A stretch of 8,169 bases of DNA from Hyphomicrobiales bacterium (GCA_016201085.1 JACQDO010000320.1:1-8169), one strand, 5' to 3'. Shown: positions 1 through 6,034, counted from the first letter of the stretch. Numbers and translations: made by a program. The notes: a model not told the origin generated them from the sequence alone.

Positions 1-198
1 ATCAAGGCCAAGCGCGCCGGCAAGGAGCCGCCGCACGCGCCCGAGGGTCGTCCGAGCAACGTGATCAACCTGATGGACGCGCTGCGCCGCAGCGCGCAGG
101 CCGAGCGGCGGCGGCCCGCCACGCGTGCTTCCGCACGCAAGACCCACGGTCACCGCAAACGCTCGACCACCCGGCGGAAGGTAAGGAAAGCAGGCTAG
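1..198 (+). CDS. ku: Ku protein, C-terminal end (partial at left edge)
   Basis: This is the last 65 codons of an open frame that enters from the left edge and stops with TAG at 196-198. Visible residues 20-30 read like the conserved end of bacterial Ku, where a V-[IV]-[ND]-L-M-x-A-L segment closes the core domain. After that, residues 36-65 form a tail with 14 Arg/Lys in 30 residues and no acidic residue. Bacterial Ku is a homodimer that encircles double-strand break ends and recruits LigD. Basic C-terminal extensions are known in several bacterial Ku proteins and help DNA binding. The gene directly downstream is ligD, starting 5 bases after this stop, which makes the identification much stronger than the short fragment alone. 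The Ku core barrel lies outside the window and could not be checked. Confidence 0.85.
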   Translation: MKAKRAGKEPPHAPEGRPSNVINLMDALRRSAQAERRRPATRASARKTHGHRKRSTTRRKVRKAG

Positions 199-203
199 GC
201 TAA

Positions 204-2768
204 ATGGCGGGGCTGAAGACTTATCGCGCCAAGCGCCGCTTCGGCGTCACCGCCGAGCCGAAAGGAACACGCAGTCTTCGGCGCGGCCACGCCTTCGTCA
301 TCCAAAAGCACGCCGCGCGGCGGCTGCATTACGACCTGCGACTGGAGCTCGACGGCGTGATGAAGAGCTGGGCGGTGACGCGCGGCCACAGTTTGGTGGC
401 GGGCGACAAGCGCCTGGCGGTGCAGGTTGAGGATCATCCGATCGACTACAACAAGTTCGAAGGCACCATCCCGAAAGGCGAATATGGCGGCGGTACCGTC
501 ATGATCTGGGATCGCGGCACCTGGCAGCCGGAGGGCGATCCGCATAAGGGCCTGAGCAAGGGCCACCTGTCGTTCACGCTTCAAGGCGAGAAGCTGCACG
601 GCGGCTGGCATCTGGTGCGCATGCGCCGGCGGCCGGGCGAAAAGCGCGACAATTGGCTGCTGATCAAGCAGGACGACGATGCGGCGCGGGACCAGGGCGA
701 CAAGGATATTCTCGATCAGAAACCGCGTTCGGTGAAATCCGGCCGCACGATGGACGAGATTGCCAAAGGCGGACGGGCGAAAGCAAAGAAGACCGCAACA
801 ACCCGGACAACGGCGAAAAAGAAACCGCCCGCCAAGCCCAAAGCGAAACGCCAGCGCGCGAGCGAGGCGCTGCCGCCTTTCGTCGCCCCCTGCCTCGCTA
901 CGCTGGCCGACAAGGCGCCCGATAGCGGCAACTGGATCCACGAGATCAAATTCGACGGCTATCGCCTGCAGGCGCGGCTTGAGCACGGCAAGGTCAAGCT
1001 GCTGACGCGCAAAGGTCTCGACTGGACGCGGAAGTTTCCCTCCATCGCCGCGGCAATCGCCAAGCTGGCAGCTAAGACCGCGCTGATCGACGGCGAGCTG
1101 GTGGCGGAGGGTGAGGATGGCATCTCCAGCTTCTCGCTATTGCAGCAGGCGCTGAAATCCGGGCGCGACAGCCGCATGGCGTTCTATCTGTTCGATCTGC
1201 TGTACCTCGATGGCGACGACCTGCGGCCCCTACCCTTGCAGACGCGCAAGGCGGCGCTCGCCAAGTTGCTCGCGCGTGCGCCGGAGAAGGGCGTCCTGCG
1301 CTTGAGCGAGTCGATTAATGAGCCCGGCTCGACGCTGCTCAAACATGCCTGCAAGCTGGGGCTTGAAGGCATCGTCTCGAAACGTTCGGATGCCGCCTAT
1401 CGTTCCGGCCGCGGCCATGACTGGATCAAAACCAAATGCGCGGACCGCCAGGAATTCGTCGTGGCCGGCTTTGCGCCCTCGACCAACGACGCGCATTCGG
1501 TCGGCGCGCTGGTGCTCGGCGTCTACAATGACGGCGAATTGCGCTATGCCGGGCGCACCGGTACCGGCTTCACACATGACAGCGCGCGCGAGCTTTACCG
1601 CAAGCTCAACGCACTCAAGCTCGACAAGCCAGCCTTTACCACGTTGCCGAAGGAAGAGCGCGGCGTACGCACGCCTGTGTGGGTTTCGCCCAAACTCGTG
1701 GCCGAGGTCGATTTCCACGGCTGGACCCATGGCGACCGCGTACGGCAGGCCTCGTTCCAGGGCCTGCGCGAGGACAAACCGGCACGGGACGTCGTGCGCG
1801 AAGTCAGGGCGATCGCCGCGACCAATACCGGCGCTAGCGCGAAACGACGCAGCCCGCCGATCGCCAAAATAACCAACAAGACACCCAACAAGACGACCAA
1901 CAAGGCGTCGGCCAAAATCGGCGGCGTGACCTTCAGCCATCCCGACCGCGTCTATTGGCAGGACGCCGGCGTCAGCAAACGCGACCTTGCGGAATATTAC
2001 CAAGCGGTTTGGCAATGGATGCGGCCGCACGTGGCCGGCCGGCCAATCGCGCTGCTGCGCTGTCCGGACGGCGTTGACGGCCAATGTTTCTTCCAGAAGC
2101 ACGCCAGTGCCGGCATCGCCACCGAGCACCTGCATCAAGTGAGTGAGAAAGGCGGCAAAATCATCTCGATCGACGACCTCGACGGCCTGCTCGCACTGGT
2201 GCAGGCCGGGGTGCTGGAAATCCACACACGCGGCAGTACCGTCGACGACCGCGAACGCGCCGACCGGCTGGTGTTCGACCTCGATCCCGGCCCGGGCACG
2301 AATTGGCGCGACGTGGTCGCCGCCGCGCGCGAGGTGCGCGACCGGCTTGCGCAGCTCAAGCTCAAGAGTTTTGTGAAGACCACCGGCGGCAAAGGTTTGC
2401 ACGTGGTGCTGCCGATCAAGCCCACCCCCTGGGACGAGGCCAAGGAGTTCGCGCAGGCGCTCGCGGCGGTCATGGCGCACGAGGCGCCCGAGCGCTATAT
2501 CGCGACCGCCAGCAAGGCCAAGCGGGCCAAACGCATCTTCATCGACTACCTGCGCAACAGCCGCGAAGCCACCGCGGTGGCGCCCTACTCCACCCGCGCA
2601 CGGCCGGGCGCAGCCGTATCGACCCCGGTGCAATGGTCCGAGTTGGGCTCGCTCAAAAGCGCCAGCCAATACACCGTGAAGAACTTAAAGGTCCGGCTCG
2701 CGCGCCTGCGCAAGGACCCGTGGGCCAATATCGGCCGAGTAAGACAGAAGCTGCCCAAGCTCGGATAA
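204..2768 (+). CDS. ligD: Multifunctional DNA ligase D (3'-phosphoesterase, ATP-dependent ligase, polymerase/primase)
   Basis: An 854-residue NHEJ enzyme that processes and seals double-strand breaks together with Ku. The domain order is phosphoesterase-ligase-polymerase, as in Pseudomonas and unlike mycobacteria, where the polymerase comes first. Phosphoesterase (about 25-155): the metal/catalytic set is visible as H36, H42, D44, R46, H78 and Y82, matching the spacing of the Pseudomonas enzyme. Ligase (about 225-535): K249 in EIKFDGYR is the lysine that is adenylylated; LIDGELV (294-300), the FYLFDLLYLDG region (327-337), EGIVSKR (388-394) and WIKTK (407-411) are further nucleotidyltransferase motifs, and an OB-fold part follows. 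Polymerase (about 572-845): D692 and D694 in VFDLDPGPG are the metal-binding pair, TTGGKGLH (726-733) binds nucleotide, and D781 is a likely third acid. Basic linkers lie at about 190-218 and 545-570. All catalytic residues looked for are present, so the enzyme is probably fully active. The ATG at 204 lies 5 bases after ku, with AAGGAAAG at 183-190 as a loose ribosome site inside the ku end, suggesting translational coupling. Confidence 0.97.
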   Translation: MAGLKTYRAKRRFGVTAEPKGTRSLRRGHAFVIQKHAARRLHYDLRLELDGVMKSWAVTRGHSLVAGDKRLAVQVEDHPIDYNKFEGTIPKGEYGGGTVMIWDRGTWQPEGDPHKGLSKGHLSFTLQGEKLHGGWHLVRMRRRPGEKRDNWLLIKQDDDAARDQGDKDILDQKPRSVKSGRTMDEIAKGGRAKAKKTATTRTTAKKKPPAKPKAKRQRASEALPPFVAPCLATLADKAPDSGNWIHEIKFDGYRLQARLEHGKVKLLTRKGLDWTRKFPSIAAAIAKLAAKTALIDGELVAEGEDGISSFSLLQQALKSGRDSRMAFYLFDLLYLDGDDLRPLPLQTRKAALAKLLARAPEKGVLRLSESINEPGSTLLKHACKLGLEGIVSKRSDAAYRSGRGHDWIKTKCADRQEFVVAGFAPSTNDAHSVGALVLGVYNDGELRYAGRTGTGFTHDSARELYRKLNALKLDKPAFTTLPKEERGVRTPVWVSPKLVAEVDFHGWTHGDRVRQASFQGLREDKPARDVVREVRAIAATNTGASAKRRSPPIAKITNKTPNKTTNKASAKIGGVTFSHPDRVYWQDAGVSKRDLAEYYQAVWQWMRPHVAGRPIALLRCPDGVDGQCFFQKHASAGIATEHLHQVSEKGGKIISIDDLDGLLALVQAGVLEIHTRGSTVDDRERADRLVFDLDPGPGTNWRDVVAAAREVRDRLAQLKLKSFVKTTGGKGLHVVLPIKPTPWDEAKEFAQALAAVMAHEAPERYIATASKAKRAKRIFIDYLRNSREATAVAPYSTRARPGAAVSTPVQWSELGSLKSASQYTVKNLKVRLARLRKDPWANIGRVRQKLPKLG
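1872..1904 (+). repeat. Imperfect 12-bp tandem repeat in the ligD ligase-polymerase linker
   Basis: The unit ACCAACAAG recurs at 1872-1880 and 1896-1904, with the variant CCCAACAAG at 1884-1892, giving nearly three copies on a 12-bp period. It encodes T-N-K, P-N-K and T-N-K triplets (LigD residues 557-567) in the flexible linker before the polymerase domain. It is in frame, so copy-number change would lengthen or shorten the linker by four residues without breaking the gene. The copies are few and the function, if any, is only a spacer. Confidence 0.6.
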
Positions 2769-2804
2769 TGGAACTTGGCAGACGGCTGCGCGTTGGCTGC
2801 CGCC

Positions 2805-3356
2805 ATGACACAAAACACCAGCCATCAACATCCATCCCCGCATCCGAACGGATCGCACGCGGGTTTAGCCTCGATGTTGTCCGCAAGATTTCATCAGTTC
2901 GCGCAGACGACCGCGACATGGACCGGCCATCCGACCGCCTTCCTGCTCGCGGTCATGGTGATTGTGGTCTGGATCGTCAGCGGTCCGTTTTTCCATTACA
3001 GCGATACCTGGCAACTGGTGATCAATACCGGCACCACCATCGTCACCTTTCTGATGGTGTTCCTGATCCAGAATACGCAGAACCGCGACATCATGGCGGT
3101 GCAGCTCAAGCTGTCGGAACTGGTGCTGGCGATGAAGGGCGCCAAGAACGAGTTCGCGGCCATCGAGGACCTCAGCGACGGGGAATTGCAGAGGGTGCAT
3201 GAGCAGTCGCGCGCGCGGGTCGAGATGCTGACCCAGCATATCGAGCACCGCCGCGCTCGCCGCCGCGCCGGCCATCGCAATGGCGGCAGTAACAAAAAGC
3301 GCGCGGCGCAGCGAGCTAAGGCCTCGCGGCAGTCGCCACAAACTTCCGGTAAGTAA
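2805..3356 (+). CDS. Low-affinity iron permease family membrane protein (Fet4-like small protein)
   Basis: A 183-residue inner-membrane protein. Two hydrophobic helices are clear at about 45-63 and 71-89, joined by a short loop (SGPFFHYSDTW). The second helix runs into the sequence IQNTQNRD, and after it comes AVQLKLSEL. This pattern is typical of the bacterial low-affinity iron permease family (PF04120), named for its similarity to yeast Fet4. Direct iron transport by the short bacterial members is not well proven. A conserved amphipathic segment follows (about 95-135, ending in a D-L-S-D-x-E-L-x-x-[VL] stretch). Then comes an unusual tail: residues 149-183 hold 13 Arg/Lys and no acid. The start is uncertain. 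The ATG at 2805 is used here, but it lacks a clear ribosome site, and a TTG at 2775 would add ten residues. The gene begins 36 bases after the ligD stop on the same strand, with no terminator between, so co-transcription with ku-ligD is likely. Confidence 0.8.
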   Translation: MTQNTSHQHPSPHPNGSHAGLASMLSARFHQFAQTTATWTGHPTAFLLAVMVIVVWIVSGPFFHYSDTWQLVINTGTTIVTFLMVFLIQNTQNRDIMAVQLKLSELVLAMKGAKNEFAAIEDLSDGELQRVHEQSRARVEMLTQHIEHRRARRRAGHRNGGSNKKRAAQRAKASRQSPQTSGK

Positions 3357-3361
3357 CACAA

Positions 3362-3412
3362 CGGAACCTTAGTTCCGCGGCTGCGTTATGCGCGCAGACG
3401 GCGCTTTTTTTT
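3362..3412 (+). terminator. Intrinsic terminator after the ku-ligD-permease transcript
   Basis: Six bases after the permease stop lies a perfect 6-bp hairpin, CGGAAC (3362-3367), loop CTTA, GTTCCG (3372-3377). A second hairpin, CTGCG (3381-3385) with CGCAG (3393-3397), follows, then a GC-rich stretch and a run of eight T at 3405-3412. The T run on the plus strand fits rho-independent termination. Which of the two stems acts is not certain; the second is closer to the T run. Confidence 0.65.
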
Positions 3413-3421
3413 ACTCCCGCC

Positions 3422-3436
3422 ACGTGATTGTCACGT
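3422..3436. promoter_or_regulatory. Perfect 6-3-6 inverted repeat upstream of the RlpA-like gene (candidate operator)
   Basis: ACGTGA, spacer TTG, TCACGT is an exact inverted repeat about 70 bases before the RlpA-like start and just past the upstream terminator. A TTGACG at 3437-3442 directly follows and could be a -35 box, though no good -10 hexamer lies at the normal 16-18 base distance. The half-site GTGA/TCAC recalls Crp/Fnr-type sites, but their spacing is 6 rather than the 3 seen here, so the binding factor is unknown. Confidence 0.3.
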
Positions 3437-3505
3437 TTGACGGTCAGGAGTTCGTCTTAACCATTGCTCGCCGGTGTGCGTCTGCTGCCGGGGGGTTGGT
3501 GTAGG

Positions 3506-3931
3506 ATGACTTCGGGGATCAAGCCGATGCGGTGGACGATTTGGCTGGCGACTGGGCTGGTGCTCGCGGGCGGAATGACGCGCGCCGAAGCAGCCCCACA
3601 AGGACCAAAGCGTTTTACCGGCATCGCCGCCTATTACGACACGAATTACACGGGGCGGACCGCCTCGGGCGAACGCTACGATCCGACCAAATTCACTGCC
3701 GCGCACAAAACGCTGCCGTTCGGCACGCGCCTGCGCATCACCGACCCCAGGAGCAAACGCAGCGTGGTGGTCGTCATCAACGACCGTGGCCCGTTCACCA
3801 AAGGCCGCGCGATCGACCTCTCGCTGGCCGCCGCCAAGGCTTTGCGCATGACGCAACGCGGTCTGATCAAGGTGACGGCGAGCGAGGAGCCGGCGGCGTT
3901 TACGACCGCGGCGCAGCCTCCAACGCGCTGA
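3506..3931 (+). CDS. RlpA-like septal ring lytic transglycosylase family protein (short, exported)
   Basis: A 141-residue exported protein. An N-terminal signal peptide (about residues 8-29, hydrophobic WLATGLVLAG then T-R-A-E-A) probably cleaves after AEA. There is no Cys lipobox, so it should be a free periplasmic protein rather than a lipoprotein like classical RlpA. The rest is one double-psi beta-barrel with the RlpA signature motifs: TASGERYDP (52-60), TAAHKTLPFGT (64-74), VINDRGPF (90-97) and RAIDLS (101-106). H67 and D93 sit where RlpA lytic transglycosylases carry conserved His and Asp. RlpA cleaves glycan strands lacking stem peptides at the division septum. The SPOR domain that targets RlpA to the septum is absent, so septal localisation cannot be assumed. 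The ATG at 3506 is preceded by a G-rich stretch; an ATG at 3527, with GGGGAT before it, also leaves a good signal peptide. The gene's end overlaps the opposite-strand gene by 32 bases. Confidence 0.88.
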   Translation: MTSGIKPMRWTIWLATGLVLAGGMTRAEAAPQGPKRFTGIAAYYDTNYTGRTASGERYDPTKFTAAHKTLPFGTRLRITDPRSKRSVVVVINDRGPFTKGRAIDLSLAAAKALRMTQRGLIKVTASEEPAAFTTAAQPPTR

Positions 3932-4253
3932 CCGACGGCGCGCAACGCACCCAGGTTTCCGGCGTGCCGCTCTCGCCAACACGCAGATGCACGGTGTTCT
4001 CGTTGAGCAGCGTCATCTGCACCATCTGGCCGGAGCCCGGTTCCGGCGCCGGCACCGTATAGTTGAACCAGTGCCGGCTGTATTGGCCTTCCATGCGCTT
4101 GCCGCCCGGCGTGACGATTTCCGGTCCGCGGATGGTGAGACGCCGGCCGTCATTGTGGCACCAGTTGCCGTCGATGGCATCGGCGAAGGCGGGCGCCGCA
4201 AGCGCGCTCAAGGCGAGCGCGGCAATAATTGTTTTAATCCGAATGTCGGCCAT
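3900..4253 (-). CDS. Small secreted protein of unknown function with two cysteines
   Basis: A 117-residue protein that I do not recognise as a named family. It starts with a clear signal peptide (positive start M-A-D-I-R-I-K, then an Ala/Leu-rich core) with probable cleavage after A-F-A at residue 24. The mature part is about 93 residues, probably beta-rich, with C32 in an N-W-C-H-N-D-G-R-R-L segment and C104 in T-W-V-R-C. These could form a disulfide in the periplasm. The central part (about 40-95) has I-x-G-P-x-I-x-T-P-G-G and a W-F-N-Y-T-V strand, suggesting a small ligand- or polymer-binding barrel, but that is a guess. GGGGAGG lies 6 bases before the ATG. The nitroreductase gene ends 27 bases upstream on the same strand, so the two are probably one operon. 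The last ten codons overlap the end of the RlpA-like gene on the other strand. Confidence 0.75.
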   Translation of the reverse strand: MADIRIKTIIAALALSALAAPAFADAIDGNWCHNDGRRLTIRGPEIVTPGGKRMEGQYSRHWFNYTVPAPEPGSGQMVQMTLLNENTVHLRVGESGTPETWVRCAPSVSALEAAPRS

Positions 4254-4259
4254 GGCGTG

Positions 4260-4266
4260 CCTCCCC
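4260..4266 (-). promoter_or_regulatory. Strong Shine-Dalgarno (GGGGAGG) of the small secreted protein
   Basis: On the minus strand GGGGAGG sits exactly 6 bases before the ATG at 4253. This fixes the start and makes translation efficient. The same heptamer at the same distance precedes the nitroreductase gene. Confidence 0.75.
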
Positions 4267-4280
4267 GCACGGTATGAACC

Positions 4281-5033
4281 TCAATCGACCTTGGCCTCGT
4301 CGCGATACATGACCTTGTGCCGGGTCTCGCGTACCCAGGCCTCGATCTGCTCGACGGTCATGTAGTTGTTCATGTCGAAGCGGCCCCAGTTCACGATCTG
4401 CGGCAGCGTCTTCTTCCAGCGCTTGTAAGGCGGCTTGGCCGGCACGCCGAACGCCATGATGTCGATGATGGCGAGCTCGTCCGGCACGCCGAGCAGCGGG
4501 CGCAGCGATCTCTGTGCGTCGTCCTGGCCGATCGCGGTCACCCACCAGACCTGATAGCCGAGCGCGGCGGCGGCCAGATGCGCCGACATGGTCGAGGCGG
4601 CGACGCTTTGCAACAAAATGCGTTCGGCATTCTGCTGATACTTCTTGTCGAGATCGGAGCCGTCGAGCAGCACCGGGAAGGCGCGCACGAAACGGAAATC
4701 CGCCGCCACCACCACGAAACCCGGCGCCGTCTCCAGCCCGCGGTAATTGGGCGTGGGAAATTTCATTTTCAGCTTGGCGCGATTGGTCGCCTCGGCCACG
4801 AAATAATCGGCGATCTGTTTTTTCACCGCCGGATCGGTCACCACGATGTAATGCCAGGGTTGCGCATTGGCGCCGGACGGCGCGTGGCGCGCCGCTTCCA
4901 GCACCAGCTCGATATGCTCGCGCGGCACCGCGATGTCCGGACGGAAGGCGCGGCTGGTCAGCCGGTTGCGCACCACGTCCATCAGCGCCTCGTAGCGCGC
5001 GAGATTGGGCGTGAATTGAGTCACATCGTCCAT
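4281..5033 (-). CDS. Nitroreductase family protein (FMN-dependent oxidoreductase)
   Basis: A 250-residue cytoplasmic flavoprotein. N-terminal residues 21-31 (V-R-N-R-L-T-S-R-A-F-R) match the R-R-S-x-R-x-F phosphate-binding motif for FMN. EAARHAPSGANAQPWHYIVV (46-65) carries the family's P-S-x-x-N-x-Q-P-W motif contacting the flavin. Residues 138-170 form the long helix followed by a G-Y-Q-V-W-W strand, and 189-199 (I-I-D-I-M-A-F-G-V-P-A) is the C-terminal glycine motif that also contacts FMN. Members reduce nitro groups, quinones, enones or other small electrophiles with NAD(P)H; the substrate here cannot be read from sequence. A roughly 40-residue C-terminal extension (about 208-250) with several aromatic residues goes beyond the core, and the family often uses such ends for dimer swapping. 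GGGGAGG lies 6 bases before the ATG. It is divergent from the carboxymuconolactone-decarboxylase-like gene across 94 bases, and the small secreted protein follows it. Confidence 0.93.
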   Translation of the reverse strand: MDDVTQFTPNLARYEALMDVVRNRLTSRAFRPDIAVPREHIELVLEAARHAPSGANAQPWHYIVVTDPAVKKQIADYFVAEATNRAKLKMKFPTPNYRGLETAPGFVVVAADFRFVRAFPVLLDGSDLDKKYQQNAERILLQSVAASTMSAHLAAAALGYQVWWVTAIGQDDAQRSLRPLLGVPDELAIIDIMAFGVPAKPPYKRWKKTLPQIVNWGRFDMNNYMTVEQIEAWVRETRHKVMYRDEAKVD

Positions 5034-5039
5034 GTGGGT

Positions 5040-5046
5040 CCTCCCC
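5040..5046 (-). promoter_or_regulatory. Strong Shine-Dalgarno (GGGGAGG) of the nitroreductase gene
   Basis: GGGGAGG on the minus strand ends 6 bases before the ATG at 5033 and settles the start. The rest of the 94-base divergent spacer (5034-5127) contains a C-rich run at about 5089-5112. I could not pick out a convincing promoter in either direction. Confidence 0.75.
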
Positions 5047-5127
5047 AGGCGCTTGCGGCTATGATAATCGAAGCCACAGAAGCGTCATACCCCGCCCCTC
5101 CGCCCCCCTGCCACAAGGACAAAATCC

Positions 5128-5712
5128 ATGCCCGCCAAGCGCCCGGCGCCCCGCCTCGCCCTGATCGACGAACCGCGCATGACCGATGCCCAGCGCGCAC
5201 TCATGCAGGCGATCCGCTCGGGGCCGCGCGGCACATCGATCACCCCGCGCGGGCCCTTCGCGGTCTGGCTGCGTGCGCCGGAATTCGGCCAGCTCGCGCA
5301 AGCGCTGGGCGGCCATTGCCGCTACCGGACCGCGCTGCCGCCGCGGCTGTCGGAATTCGCGATCTTGTGCACGGCGCGGCTGTGGCGCGCGCAATATGAA
5401 TGGTTCGCGCATGCGCCGATCGCCGAAAAGAACGGCGTCAAGCCGAAGACGATCCAGGCTCTGCGCGCCGGCCGCGTGCCGAAATCGGCGCCCAAGGACG
5501 AGCGCGCGCTCTACGATTTCATCCAGGAGCTGTACAAGACCAAGCGCGTGAGCGACCGCAGTTATAAGCGCGTGCACGCCCTGCTCGGCGATGCGGCCAT
5601 GGTCGAGTTCATCGGTATTCTCGGCTATTACGTGATGATCGCGATGACACTCAATGTCTTCCGCATGATGCCGCCGCCGGAATCTGAGCTGGCATGGGCG
5701 GAGCCGAAATAA
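5128..5712 (+). CDS. Carboxymuconolactone decarboxylase (CMD) family protein
   Basis: A 194-residue soluble, mostly helical protein. Residues 70-105 hold the family core: L-P-P-R-L-S-E-F-A-I-L, then A-R-L-W-R-A-Q-Y-E-W-F-x-H, then A-x-x-x-G-V. E76, E91, W92 and H95 are at the conserved positions. The CxxC of AhpD-type alkylhydroperoxidases is absent, so it is not a thiol peroxidase of that kind and is closer to the decarboxylase branch or related uncharacterised proteins. Two single Cys (64 and 81) are not arranged as a redox pair. A second helical part (about 120-180) ends in a hydrophobic stretch around F-I-G-I-L-G-Y-Y-V-M-I. That stretch matches the last helix of the fold and should not be taken as a membrane anchor. 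AAGGAC lies about 8 bases before the ATG. Divergence from a nitroreductase suggests shared control, perhaps for breakdown of aromatic or other small carbon compounds. The substrate is unknown. Confidence 0.88.
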   Translation: MPAKRPAPRLALIDEPRMTDAQRALMQAIRSGPRGTSITPRGPFAVWLRAPEFGQLAQALGGHCRYRTALPPRLSEFAILCTARLWRAQYEWFAHAPIAEKNGVKPKTIQALRAGRVPKSAPKDERALYDFIQELYKTKRVSDRSYKRVHALLGDAAMVEFIGILGYYVMIAMTLNVFRMMPPPESELAWAEPK

Positions 5713-5731
5713 ACCCACGCGCGCACGCGTT

Positions 5732-5758
5732 AATCCCGGCACGAGCGGTGCCGGGATT
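5732..5758. terminator. Perfect 11-bp hairpin between convergent genes (likely bidirectional terminator)
   Basis: AATCCCGGCAC (5732-5742), loop GAGCG, GTGCCGGGATT (5748-5758) is an exact inverted repeat. It lies 19 bases after the CMD-like stop and 22 bases past the end of the minus-strand small gene, which is where a shared terminator would be expected. No T run follows on either strand, so termination may be weak or the hairpin may act mainly as an RNA 3' end stabiliser. Confidence 0.55.
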
Positions 5759-5780
5759 CAATACGACCGGCAGGAAATCG

Positions 5781-6029
5781 TCAGTCGCAGGTCCGCCGCG
5801 TCTTGAAGATCGCTTTCCCGTTCGGCAGCTCAGTTCGCGTCTTCACCACCTGGCATTCGGCGTGGTGACGCCGCCAGCCATAGTGATGGCCGCGGTCGGA
5901 ATGCTCACGGATGACCACGCTGTCACGGTCACGATCACGGTCACGGTCCTGGATCACGATCTGAGCCGAAGCCGGAAGGGCTCCAAGCACAGTCGCACCA
6001 AGAACAAGTCCTAGAACAACAAGCTTCAT
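5781..6029 (-). CDS. Very small exported protein with an Asp-Arg repeat
   Basis: An 82-residue protein of unknown function. Residues 1-22 are a classic signal peptide (M-K-L-V-V-L-G-L-V-L... ending A-S-A) with cleavage before Q23. The mature protein is only about 60 residues. It begins with a charged D-R-D-R-D-R-D-R-D run (28-36), then a His/Arg-rich stretch (H43, H48, H49, H55, H56), and a C-terminal part with C59 and C81 that could form a disulfide. Small periplasmic proteins of this style are common in Bradyrhizobium-like genomes and are usually annotated as hypothetical. The His and Asp content would allow metal or polyanion binding, but nothing proves it. Longer forms starting at 6041 or 6098 are possible. 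The 6029 ATG is preferred because GGAGG lies 5 bases before it and the signal peptide starts there. Confidence 0.75.
   Translation of the reverse strand: MKLVVLGLVLGATVLGALPASAQIVIQDRDRDRDRDSVVIREHSDRGHHYGWRRHHAECQVVKTRTELPNGKAIFKTRRTCD
5922..5948 (-). repeat. Hexamer tandem repeat (GACCGT) encoding Asp-Arg
   Basis: On the minus strand GACCGT is repeated four times, with one C-to-T change (GATCGT), plus a final GAC: 27 bases in all. It encodes (Asp-Arg)4-Asp just after the predicted signal cleavage site. Because the unit is six bases, slippage would add or remove a dipeptide without a frameshift. Confidence 0.8.
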
Positions 6030-6034
6030 TGCAG

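Noticed and set aside
195..986. 263-codon minus-strand frame opposite the start of ligD
   Set aside because: It is antisense to the conserved phosphoesterase domain and linker, and has no ribosome site or recognisable motif.
1230..2669. Long (479-codon) open frame on the minus strand inside ligD
   Set aside because: It is fully antisense to a well-supported enzyme gene. Its translation is low in recognisable motifs, and such long antisense frames are typical of GC-rich codon bias.
2303..3202. 299-codon plus-strand frame over the ligD end and the membrane gene, and the ATG overlapping the ligD stop at 2768
   Set aside because: This ATG is in the wrong frame for the membrane protein; the frame destroys both helices and has no family features.
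1..3412. NHEJ genes as part of a phage-defence or mobile island
   Set aside because: No integrase, transposase, att-like repeats, tRNA or composition shift is visible; ku-ligD operons are ordinary chromosomal genes in this group.
5034..5127. TATGAT at about 5060 as a promoter -10 for the CMD-like or nitroreductase gene
   Set aside because: No acceptable -35 hexamer lies at a normal distance on either strand, so it is not called.
4317..5399. 360-codon plus-strand open frame spanning the nitroreductase and the start of the CMD-like gene
   Set aside because: It crosses two genes with good family matches and ribosome sites; its His/Arg-rich translation is a shadow-frame composition.
5922..5948. 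Short direct repeats as a possible CRISPR remnant
   Set aside because: The units are six bases with no spacers and are in frame in a coding sequence, so this is a coding microsatellite.
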